Source: UBA6136 sp964344495
Lineage (GTDB): Bacteria > Pseudomonadota > Gammaproteobacteria > Methylococcales > Methylococcaceae
Assembly: GCA_964344495.1 (NCBI GenBank)
Contig: CAYFNI010000111.1
Coordinates: forward strand, 1 to 5,847
DNA length: 5,847 bases
Reading direction: 5' to 3'
Position 1 is the first letter of the stretch, and every line of letters starts with the position of its first letter. Under the pieces are notes generated by a model. It was not told the DNA's origin. It did no database searches and saw only the letters and a program-made list of their open reading frames with translations. The position numbers were made by a program, and so were the translations under genes. Positions 1-5,847 of this stretch are shown piece after piece.

Positions 1-48
1 CATCCCATCTTTGCCGAGTCGGCCTTATCACTACCAGTCTGATTGCTC

Positions 49-1671
49 ATGGATCGCGATTCAAGTTCTACCGCCTCTCTCTTTCCACCCCGTCTTCCGG
101 GTGCTTGGCCATTGGTCGGGCATATTCTGGATTTCGGCAAGAATCCGCATGAGTTCATGATGCGACTGCGATCGCGCCTGGGCGATGTGGCTGAGTTCAA
201 GATGTTTCATCAGGATATGGTGCTGTTGACGGGCGAGAAGGCCAGTGAGGCATTCTACCGGGCGGCGGATGAAACGCTGGATCAGGGCGCCGCATACAAG
301 ATCATGACGCCGATCTTCGGGCATGGTGTCGTGTTTGACGCCCCGATTCGCAAGAAGAACCAGCAGCTGCAGATGTTGATGCCAGCCTTGCGCGACAAGC
401 CGATGCGCACCTATTCCGACCTTATCGTGGAGGAGGTGGAGCATCTGATCGGCGGTTGGGGCGATGCGGGTGAAATCGACCTGCTGGCGTTTACCAAGGA
501 GCTGACGATCTACACATCCAGCCATTGTCTGCTCGGGCCGGAGTTTCGACATGAGCTGAACAAGGAGTTTGCCGAGATTTATCACGATCTTGAGCAGGGT
601 ATAAAACCGATTGCCTATGTGTTCCCTAATCTGCCGCTGCCGGTCTTCCGCCGGCGGGACAAGGCCCGCGCAAGGTTGCAGGGTCTGGTGACCGAGATTA
701 TGGAGCGCCGTGCACAAGCCCGGTCTGACAGTCCGAATGTGTTTCAGACCCTGATCGACGCAAGCTATGAGGATGGCAGCAAGCTGAGCGCGCATGAAAT
801 CACCGGCATGCTGATTGCGACGATCTTCGCCGGCCACCATACCAGTTCGGGCACGACGGCATGGGTGCTGATCGAGCTGTTGCGACACCCGGAGTGGATG
901 CAGAAGGTGGTAGAGGAGATCGACACCTTGTTTGGAGATGATGGTGCCGTGACATTCGAGTCGCTGCGGCAGATTCCGCGGCTTGAGAGCGTTTTAAAGG
1001 AGGTGCTGCGCCTGCATCCGCCCCTGATCATCCTGATGCGCAAGGTGATGCAGGATTTCAGTGTCGAGGGCATCACCATCAAGGCCGGCAAGTTCGTTTG
1101 TGCAGCGCCCGCGATCACGCACCGGATTGCCTCGCTGTTTCCCGATCCCGAACGCTTCGATCCTGACCGCTATTCACCTGAACGGGCGGAGGACAAGAAT
1201 CTCTATGCGTGGCAGGCGTTCGGCGGCGGTCGACACAAATGTTCCGGCAATGCGTTTGCGCTGTTCCAGATCAAGGCCATTTTCTGCATTTTGCTGCGCC
1301 GGTATGAATTCGAACTGGTCGGGGCACCCGACAGCTATCAGGATGACTATACCAAGATGGTGGTGGAGCCCGGTTCACCGTGCCGCGTTCGCTACCGGCG
1401 TCGCCAGGCCGTAATGAAGGCCGGTGATGCCCTCGTGACATCGACAGCCAATGGGGAGCAGCAGGCCAAGCCCGGCTATCGCATCGAAGTGGATATGGAT
1501 TTGTGCAAGGGCCATGCGGCCTGTATGGGTGAAGCACCGGAATTGTTCCATGTCGACGAGGCAGGCCACCTGACAGTCCTCAATGCGGAGCCGACGGAGG
1601 CTCAGATGAAGCAGGCGCGTGCCGCAGCGACGTATTGTCCGACCCAGGCGATCCGAATCAGGGAGGAGTAG
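49..1671 (+). CDS. cyp51: Sterol 14-alpha-demethylase (CYP51) fused to a C-terminal 3Fe-4S-type ferredoxin
   Basis: This cytochrome P450 is predicted to remove the 14-alpha-methyl group of lanosterol-type sterols, using electrons from its own ferredoxin domain. Numbered from the ATG (540 residues), the P450 spans about 1-451. It shows the CYP51 substrate-site signature at 83-97 (Y83, P88, F90, G91, F96, D97), the I-helix motif AGHHTSSGT at 261-269, the K-helix ExxR (E318, R321), and the heme loop FGGGRHKCSG with ligand C398. A polar linker (about 452-475) leads to a small ferredoxin (476-540) with C486, C492 and C530-P531. H489 replaces the usual second cysteine, which suggests a 3Fe-4S cluster. 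The fusion matches the known Methylococcus capsulatus CYP51-ferredoxin. The frame has a stop at 40-42, so only TTG 43 or ATG 49 can start it. ATG was preferred, although neither has a clear Shine-Dalgarno. No N-terminal membrane anchor is seen, so it is probably soluble. The gene is convergent with the squalene monooxygenase gene. Family and fusion are near certain; the exact sterol substrate is inferred. Confidence 0.96.
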   Translation: MDRDSSSTASLFPPRLPGAWPLVGHILDFGKNPHEFMMRLRSRLGDVAEFKMFHQDMVLLTGEKASEAFYRAADETLDQGAAYKIMTPIFGHGVVFDAPIRKKNQQLQMLMPALRDKPMRTYSDLIVEEVEHLIGGWGDAGEIDLLAFTKELTIYTSSHCLLGPEFRHELNKEFAEIYHDLEQGIKPIAYVFPNLPLPVFRRRDKARARLQGLVTEIMERRAQARSDSPNVFQTLIDASYEDGSKLSAHEITGMLIATIFAGHHTSSGTTAWVLIELLRHPEWMQKVVEEIDTLFGDDGAVTFESLRQIPRLESVLKEVLRLHPPLIILMRKVMQDFSVEGITIKAGKFVCAAPAITHRIASLFPDPERFDPDRYSPERAEDKNLYAWQAFGGGRHKCSGNAFALFQIKAIFCILLRRYEFELVGAPDSYQDDYTKMVVEPGSPCRVRYRRRQAVMKAGDALVTSTANGEQQAKPGYRIEVDMDLCKGHAACMGEAPELFHVDEAGHLTVLNAEPTEAQMKQARAAATYCPTQAIRIREE

Positions 1672-1684
1672 GGGAGAGGAGCAA

Positions 1685-1705
1685 ACCCGCCGGTTAGCGG
1701 CGGGT
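1685..1705 (-). terminator. GC-rich hairpin between convergent stop codons, probable terminator
   Basis: An 8-bp perfect stem (1685-1692 pairing with 1698-1705) closes a 5-nt loop in the 53-nt gap between the CYP51-Fd stop and the monooxygenase stop. Read on the minus strand, the stem runs into TTTGCT, a short U tract. Read on the plus strand it is followed by ACTCAAGG, with no U tract. It therefore looks more like a terminator for the minus-strand sterol genes, though it could act in both directions. The U tract is short, so intrinsic termination is likely but not certain. Confidence 0.55.
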
Positions 1706-1724
1706 ACTCAAGGCGCTCGATTGA

Positions 1725-3092
1725 TTATTTGGCGAGCGCAGTCTGTTCTTTCAACCAGTGACGCATGGCGGTCTGCGGGATGCTCAGGCTCTTGAGTCCG
1801 AGTTTCAGCATTGACTGCAGCCATTCGCCGGCCGTGCCCTGCCGGACCTGCTCGGGCAGGAGACGGAAAGCCTGGAACACCACCAGCGCAAACTGTGCCC
1901 CCATCGAAAGAATGCTGCTGTCCTGCGTAGACAGCAGCGCGAGTGAGTGGGCCCGACCTTTCGGATTGGTGCGCCAGTAAGAGAAAATGCAGCGGTTGAG
2001 CAATTGCGATTCGACCGTGTGCGACAGGAAGGCTTCGCGCAATTCCTCGGACAGGGTGCGGCGGGTCAGTTGGACACGGCCCGCGGCGATGGCATAGCGA
2101 CGGAGTGCGGCCGGTACATCGAACTGGGTTGCCACCAGCGCATCACGCAAACTGAGGGCATCCTTGACGGCCGTGGTGATGCCGGAGGCGGTCAGAGGGT
2201 GGCAGCAGCCACGCGCATCGCCCAGGAGGGCGATATTGGCCTTGACGTTACTCTCCGGCACGATGCGGTAGTTCGCCGCTGCCAGAGGCTTGTCCTCAGC
2301 CATGGCCGCTTCGATATCGTTGCGGAAGTCGCTAGGGAAAAATTTCAGGTGCTCGCGGATCGATTCCTTGGAGTCGTCGCCGCGCAGAATCTCGAACATT
2401 ACCCGGGCTCGGCCCTTGCTCACGCTGTAGGCGTAGGAGATGCCCATGGGATTCAGGAAGATGTTGCCGTAGCCGGGATTCGGCAGGTGGGTGTCCTCTA
2501 CCTCAACCCCCATCATGCCGGAGTAGCGGTGAGTTTCATGCGGGATGCCGGTCAGCTTGCGCACTTGCGACATGGGACCGTCGGCGCCGATGATCAAGCG
2601 GGCCTGGACGCGGGTCTGTCCGCTTTCGTCACTGACGATGGCGGCATAGTCCTGCGCACCTTCATTCTGCTCGATCGAGGTGACCCGTCCCCCTCTCCAG
2701 ATGTCCACACCCGGGAAGTGCTGAACTTTTTCCAGCAGATGATCGGTGAGGCTCTGGTGCTCAATGGCCATGCCGCCGTGCGTCAGGCCTTCGACCTCGT
2801 TGTAGGGGAGAATGACGGCCTCCGGCCGGTCCTGGTCCTGCTCCGGGGCATACGGGAAGATCGAGAAGCCGCGTATATCAGCCCCGATGTCCGTTTCTTC
2901 ATCCAGCAGGCCCAGTTGCTTGAGGCCATCGATCCCCGGTGGATGAATGAGTTCACCTGCCAGACGGCGGCCATGTGAGGATTTGGGTTCGACAATTAGA
3001 ATCTTGAGTCCCAGAGGCGAAAGGGCTGCGGCAGCTGCCGACCCGGCAACGCCTCCACCGGCAATCAGGACATCGACGTCCACTTGATTCAT
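1725..3092 (-). CDS. sqmo: Squalene monooxygenase (squalene epoxidase), FAD-dependent
   Basis: This flavoprotein is predicted to epoxidise squalene to 2,3-oxidosqualene, the substrate of the adjacent cyclase. Numbered from the ATG at 3092 (455 residues), it has an N-terminal FAD Rossmann motif (GGGVAG, 12-17) and a conserved RLAGELIHPPG stretch (about 43-53), resembling the GE-containing motif of squalene epoxidases. It also has the DG motif GADGPMSQVR (169-178), and the second FAD motif with GD (291-292) followed by HPLTASG (298-304), close to the HPLTGGG of eukaryotic enzymes. The C-terminal region has hydrophobic and amphipathic stretches (about 393-412) that may seat it on the membrane. 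There is no N-terminal transmembrane anchor. The ATG at 3092 was chosen because GGAAG lies 8 nt upstream and the Rossmann fold begins just after it. In-frame ATGs at 3107 and 3128 would add 5 or 12 residues but lack a good ribosome site. On sequence alone, another group-A flavin monooxygenase or a geranylgeranyl-reductase-like enzyme is possible; the neighbours make squalene monooxygenase strongly preferred. Confidence 0.92.
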   Translation of the reverse strand: MNQVDVDVLIAGGGVAGSAAAAALSPLGLKILIVEPKSSHGRRLAGELIHPPGIDGLKQLGLLDEETDIGADIRGFSIFPYAPEQDQDRPEAVILPYNEVEGLTHGGMAIEHQSLTDHLLEKVQHFPGVDIWRGGRVTSIEQNEGAQDYAAIVSDESGQTRVQARLIIGADGPMSQVRKLTGIPHETHRYSGMMGVEVEDTHLPNPGYGNIFLNPMGISYAYSVSKGRARVMFEILRGDDSKESIREHLKFFPSDFRNDIEAAMAEDKPLAAANYRIVPESNVKANIALLGDARGCCHPLTASGITTAVKDALSLRDALVATQFDVPAALRRYAIAAGRVQLTRRTLSEELREAFLSHTVESQLLNRCIFSYWRTNPKGRAHSLALLSTQDSSILSMGAQFALVVFQAFRLLPEQVRQGTAGEWLQSMLKLGLKSLSIPQTAMRHWLKEQTALAK

Positions 3093-3100
3093 CGCATGTG

Positions 3101-3105
3101 CTTCC
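3101..3105 (-). promoter_or_regulatory. Ribosome binding site deciding the monooxygenase start
   Basis: On the minus strand GGAAG sits 8 nt before the ATG at 3092-3090. The alternative ATGs at 3107 and 3128 have no comparable purine-rich motif at proper spacing. This supports the shorter 455-residue protein. Confidence 0.5.
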
Positions 3106-3152
3106 ATCGTCAACTCGGAATTACCCATTTAAAGCTCGTGGATTGGAGATCT

Positions 3153-3182
3153 GGTATCACTGGATCCGCATGATAAGGTCAA
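3153..3182 (-). promoter_or_regulatory. Weak sigma70-like promoter candidate upstream of squalene monooxygenase
   Basis: On the minus strand TTGACC (3182-3177) matches five of six bases of the -35 consensus. It is followed after 18 nt by GATACC (3158-3153), a poor -10 box with three matches; TGATAC at 17 nt spacing is no better. It would start transcription roughly 50 nt before the preferred ATG at 3092. It could give the monooxygenase its own transcript apart from the cyclase. The poor -10 makes this a suggestion only. Confidence 0.22.
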
Positions 3183-3259
3183 TCGGGTCGCTGCTCCCCC
3201 CTGTTACGCTCGAAGCCGTAGCGGGTTTTTGAACTGGCCTTAATAATGCAACAGTTGTG

Positions 3260-3274
3260 GCGTTCAGGCAACGC
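3260..3274 (-). other. Small hairpin directly after the cyclase stop codon
   Basis: GCGTT and AACGC form a perfect 5-bp stem around a 5-nt loop, beginning at the base right after the TAA of the cyclase gene. No U tract follows on the minus strand, so it is not a convincing intrinsic terminator. It could stabilise an mRNA 3' end or be chance. The rest of the roughly 180-nt gap up to the monooxygenase start shows no gene. Confidence 0.3.
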
Positions 3275-5269
3275 TTATGTTTCCTTTAATGCACAATTGT
3301 ACCTTGTGAGCGCCCAAACCGGAAAATATGTGTGGTATAGGCGATAGTCGAGCATGGCCGCTCCGAAGAAAACGCCATTCACGGCCTGTCTTGGCCAGTT
3401 GCCATCGGCGTGCTGGTGTTCGATCAGCCAACGGATACCGCGCTGGATAGCCTCGTCGGTCGGCGGCAGGATCTCCAGCAAGCCCAGCACAGCCCAACTG
3501 GTCATCACGGCCTGTGTCTCAGGGTGTTCGACATAGTGGCCAGTCAGGCAACTGGTGTAATGCTCACCCCAGCCGCCATCGCTGCGCTGATGTTGCTTCA
3601 ACCATTGGGCGGTCTTGACCAGGGCAGGGTCATCTTTAGCCACTCCAGCCATACGCAGACCTTTGGCGACGTGGAAAATGGCGTAGGTGTAATTGATGCC
3701 CCAGAATCCAGCCCATGAACCATCCTCGAGTTGCGTCTTGCGCAGCAAGGCCAGTGCGCGGTCAATGGCACCATCAATTGCGCCGGTAGAGACATCATCG
3801 CGATGGTGCCGTCGATAATGACAAAGCGCCGCCAGCGATGAGGCGGTACATTCGATGTAGGACAGTTCGGTCATGCACTGCCCGAACATCTCGGAGGGGT
3901 TGATCAATTCCAGTAGTTTGCCCGCACGTCGACGTTCGTAGGTGCCGAATCCACCATCCGCGTTCTGGCGCGAGAGTATGAATTCGATACCCTGACGCAA
4001 GCGGGTCGGACTGAATCGGGCGTCGTCGGCCAGCGTGGGATTATCCTGCATCGACAGCAGGCCACTGATAGCCTCGGCCGTGCAGTCGCTGACCGGCCAG
4101 CGATGCTGACCATCGGAGAAACACCATCCTCCCACGGCGGGATCGCGCCAATGTTCGGCAAATTCAGGCAACTCTTCCGTGATTTGTGCGCCCTCGAGAA
4201 ACCGTGTGGCCCGCCGGACTGCCTCGGGGACGCCCGCCTGATGGCCGGAGGTTTCGGCCAGAGCCTGCAACACAAAGCCCGTATCCCAGGTGTTGGAGCG
4301 GGCGCCGACGTAGCGCAAACCCTCGGCGTCATCCTCCCAGCGCCAGGCCTCGACCCCGGCCAGACTGGGTTCCAGGTCAGGATGGTGCGGATCCTCGATG
4401 AAAATGGCCAGCGTGTTCAACAGCCCATTGACGGGGGAGATACCCTGATAGCGCGTGGTCCGCTGCTCGTGCAGGATCCGCTCGAAGCAGACGGCCAACG
4501 CCTTCTGCCGCAGTTCCTTCCCATGCCAGCGCTCGAATAGTGCAAGTCCATCGTATATGCGGCGCAGCAAGGGCGTGATCGGGACATAGACATCACCCGG
4601 CGCGAGGGTGTGACGCAAGCGGGCAAAATCGATCTGCTCGTAGGGTTCGTCGTACAACTCGCGCCGCAAGGCCTGCTTGAGTTCGTCCGGCAAGGCTGCT
4701 TGATAGCGACGCCCGGCGATGTAGGCAATACCAAGGTAAATCAACCGCGTATGGCAATAAAAGCGACGCGGATGAAAGGGGAGCCATTCAGGTAACAGGA
4801 ACAGTTCCGGCGGGATGGCGTTGAGGCCCACGTATTCATACAAGCCCAGCAAGGCCAGCCAGAATTTTCCCCAGGTCGGGATACCCTTGACGCCACCGGG
4901 TTGCGCGCGGAGCCAGGCACGGGCTCGGGTCAGCATCGGGTCATCCGGCGGGAGGCCCATCAAGCGCAATGCAACGTAGCCCAGCGTGGTGAAAAAGACA
5001 TAGCCGGGCGACTCCGGGTGCATGCCCCAAGAGCCGTCGGCTGCCTGGCTGACGGTGAAATGCTGCAGGATCTGCTGCTGCTCCTGCGGCGTGTAGGGCC
5101 GACCGACCAGGGTGCGGACGATGATGGCCTGCGCCAGAATCATCGTGCACCAGACCATCTCGCCTTCCCAGTCGCCACCGGGTTTCTGCAGGCTCAGCAG
5201 ATAGTCAACGGCGCGGTCAGCCGACTGCCGGGCTGTTTCGTTGCTCACCTGCGGATGTGAATCAGTCAT
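3275..5269 (-). CDS. osc: Oxidosqualene cyclase (lanosterol synthase type)
   Basis: This terpene cyclase of the squalene/oxidosqualene cyclase superfamily is predicted to fold 2,3-oxidosqualene into a tetracyclic protosterol, most likely lanosterol, at the membrane surface. Numbered from the ATG at 5269 (664 residues), the catalytic motif is VSDCTAE with the acid D395. This defines oxidosqualene cyclases; squalene-hopene cyclases have DxDD instead. QW-type repeats are visible at 28-34, 75-81, 435-441, 513-519, 561-567 and 619-625. The WDTGF segment lies at 328-332, and the C-terminus has the family's Y-F-P-x-W-A-L-x-x-Y ending. The length is near that of bacterial cyclases and shorter than the human enzyme of about 730. 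An in-frame TTG at 5305 would add 12 residues and overlap the upstream TGA. The ATG at 5269, with a weak TGGAT 5' of it, is preferred. The gene lies 32 nt after the TPR gene, so the two are probably cotranscribed. Lanosterol is an inference from V393 two residues before D395; parkeol or cycloartenol cannot be excluded. Confidence 0.96.
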   Translation of the reverse strand: MTDSHPQVSNETARQSADRAVDYLLSLQKPGGDWEGEMVWCTMILAQAIIVRTLVGRPYTPQEQQQILQHFTVSQAADGSWGMHPESPGYVFFTTLGYVALRLMGLPPDDPMLTRARAWLRAQPGGVKGIPTWGKFWLALLGLYEYVGLNAIPPELFLLPEWLPFHPRRFYCHTRLIYLGIAYIAGRRYQAALPDELKQALRRELYDEPYEQIDFARLRHTLAPGDVYVPITPLLRRIYDGLALFERWHGKELRQKALAVCFERILHEQRTTRYQGISPVNGLLNTLAIFIEDPHHPDLEPSLAGVEAWRWEDDAEGLRYVGARSNTWDTGFVLQALAETSGHQAGVPEAVRRATRFLEGAQITEELPEFAEHWRDPAVGGWCFSDGQHRWPVSDCTAEAISGLLSMQDNPTLADDARFSPTRLRQGIEFILSRQNADGGFGTYERRRAGKLLELINPSEMFGQCMTELSYIECTASSLAALCHYRRHHRDDVSTGAIDGAIDRALALLRKTQLEDGSWAGFWGINYTYAIFHVAKGLRMAGVAKDDPALVKTAQWLKQHQRSDGGWGEHYTSCLTGHYVEHPETQAVMTSWAVLGLLEILPPTDEAIQRGIRWLIEHQHADGNWPRQAVNGVFFGAAMLDYRLYHTYFPVWALTRYNCALKET

Positions 5270-5301
5270 GCGGTTGAATCCAGTACGGGCAGTGGGACGC
5301 T

Positions 5302-5847
5302 TCAATTGCCGGCGCCAGGAATTTCCTTGGCGACCGCTTCGAACTCACGGGCCCAGATGGCTTTATTGTACCCCCAGGCGCCCTGTTCGAGCCGTGCTCG
5401 ACCCGTCTCCATAACCGACTTGGCCGGGCCGGACTGCTCATCGACCTCCCACAGGGCCTGCGCGTAGAAGAGATGGTTCAGCGGATGTTGTGGAAACCGG
5501 TCGACCGCCTGCCGCAACAAATCAAGCGCCTTGTCGCCATCGCCCATGCCGGTCGGCCACGGCGGTGCTTTTAGATACAGCATGCCCAGTAACCGAAGTG
5601 GGCCACCGTCATCCACGGCCGGATTCAATTGAACCGCCTTGTTGAGCGACTGCTCCAGCAGCGTCAGGTGATCGGCTGCCTGCAAGGGATGATCGTGAAT
5701 CGCCAGACCGAGATTCGCCGCCAGATAGTAATAGACGGCGCCATCGCGGTCGCCGCCTTTTGTCAGGGCGCGCTGAGCCAGATTCACGCCCTCGTTGGCC
5801 AGCGCCTCCTTGCGGGTCTTGTCGGTTTCTCGCTCGGCCAGATGCAG
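5302..5847 (-). CDS. TPR-like helical repeat protein, C-terminal part (5' end beyond the window)
   Basis: The frame stays open from the TGA at 5304-5302 to the window edge, giving 181 residues with no start. A GTG at 5787-5785 (residue 21 of the visible part) is in frame, but coding-like sequence continues upstream of it, so it is probably internal. The visible part is alpha-helical with TPR-like repeats at about 57-93 and 102-132. A conserved-looking loop, LYLKAPPWPTGMGD (90-103), is followed by HPLNHLFYAQAL (121-132). No transmembrane segment, cofactor motif or catalytic signature is seen; any signal peptide would be in the missing N-terminus. The loop and repeat layout recall the TRAP-transporter-associated TatT-type TPR proteins, but this is a weak impression. 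The stop lies 32 nt before the cyclase ATG, so it is likely in an operon with it. A scaffold or lipid-handling role in sterol synthesis would be speculation. Confidence 0.8.
   Translation of the reverse strand: MHLAERETDKTRKEALANEGVNLAQRALTKGGDRDGAVYYYLAANLGLAIHDHPLQAADHLTLLEQSLNKAVQLNPAVDDGGPLRLLGMLYLKAPPWPTGMGDGDKALDLLRQAVDRFPQHPLNHLFYAQALWEVDEQSGPAKSVMETGRARLEQGAWGYNKAIWAREFEAVAKEIPGAGN

Noticed and set aside
1..42. Possible C-terminal end of an upstream plus-strand gene (open codons ending in TGA at 40-42)
   Set aside because: Only 13 codons are visible and no motif can be recognised, so it cannot be distinguished from non-coding sequence.
61..888. 275-codon open frame on the minus strand opposite CYP51
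   Set aside because: It is antisense to the conserved P450 domain, and its composition (rich in His, Gln, Arg, Leu) is typical of a reverse-frame shadow. No domain is recognisable.
995..1005. AAAGGAGGTG, a perfect Shine-Dalgarno-like string inside CYP51
   Set aside because: It encodes the K-helix residues Lys-Glu-Val around the ExxR motif, and no suitably spaced start codon opens a plausible gene. It is chance from coding sequence.
1947..2978. Long open frame (343 codons) on the plus strand opposite the squalene monooxygenase gene
   Set aside because: It is fully antisense to a gene with clear FAD-monooxygenase motifs. Its translation has no recognisable domain and is explained by codon bias of the real gene.
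3196..3230. Plus-strand hairpin CGCT/AGCG followed by GGTTTTT, resembling a terminator
   Set aside because: The stem is only 4 bp with a 9-nt loop, and no plus-strand gene lies upstream for it to end. On the minus strand it has no U tract.
3275..5269. Squalene-hopene cyclase as the identity of the large terpene cyclase
   Set aside because: The catalytic motif is VSDCTAE, not the DxDD of hopene cyclases, and the neighbouring squalene monooxygenase supplies oxidosqualene.
5788..5820. AAGGAGG on the minus strand upstream of the GTG at 5787, which might mark the start of the TPR gene
   Set aside because: The spacing to the GTG is about 17 nt, too long for a normal ribosome site. The frame continues open with coding-like, helix-forming sequence to the window edge, so an internal position is more likely.

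Overview
The window holds a compact bacterial sterol-biosynthesis locus of four protein-coding genes, the last cut by the window edge. Left to right they are: a sterol 14-alpha-demethylase P450 fused to a ferredoxin (CYP51-Fd, + strand, 49-1671); a squalene monooxygenase (- strand, 1725-3092); an oxidosqualene cyclase (- strand, 3275-5269); and the C-terminal part of a TPR-like helical protein (- strand, 5302 to beyond 5847).

Organism: the base composition is moderately GC-rich and the genes are tightly packed, intronless and bacterial in style. Sterol genes are rare in bacteria, and a CYP51 carrying its own C-terminal ferredoxin is the architecture known from Methylococcus capsulatus. A gammaproteobacterial methanotroph (Methylococcales) or a close relative is therefore the best guess. 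This rests on gene content, not on a phylogenetic marker. Myxococcota, Planctomycetes and other sterol-making lineages cannot be excluded from this sequence alone.

Layout: the minus-strand block reads TPR protein, cyclase, monooxygenase (right to left). The TPR-cyclase junction is tight: 32 nt to the preferred ATG, or a TTG/TGA overlap with the alternative start. The cyclase and the monooxygenase are separated by about 180 nt, which holds a small hairpin and a weak promoter-like pair. CYP51-Fd faces this block convergently. The 53-nt gap between the two stop codons carries an 8-bp GC-rich hairpin that probably ends transcription.

How they work together: the monooxygenase should convert squalene to 2,3-oxidosqualene. 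The cyclase (VSDCTAE motif) should fold this to lanosterol or a close relative. CYP51-Fd should remove the C-14 methyl group, with its tethered ferredoxin passing electrons to the heme. The window thus encodes the first three committed steps of sterol synthesis. No C-14 reductase, C-4 demethylation (sdmA/sdmB-type) or ferredoxin reductase gene is present. The TPR protein has no assigned role. All intergenic gaps are under 200 bases. No RNA genes, mobile elements or CRISPR arrays were seen.
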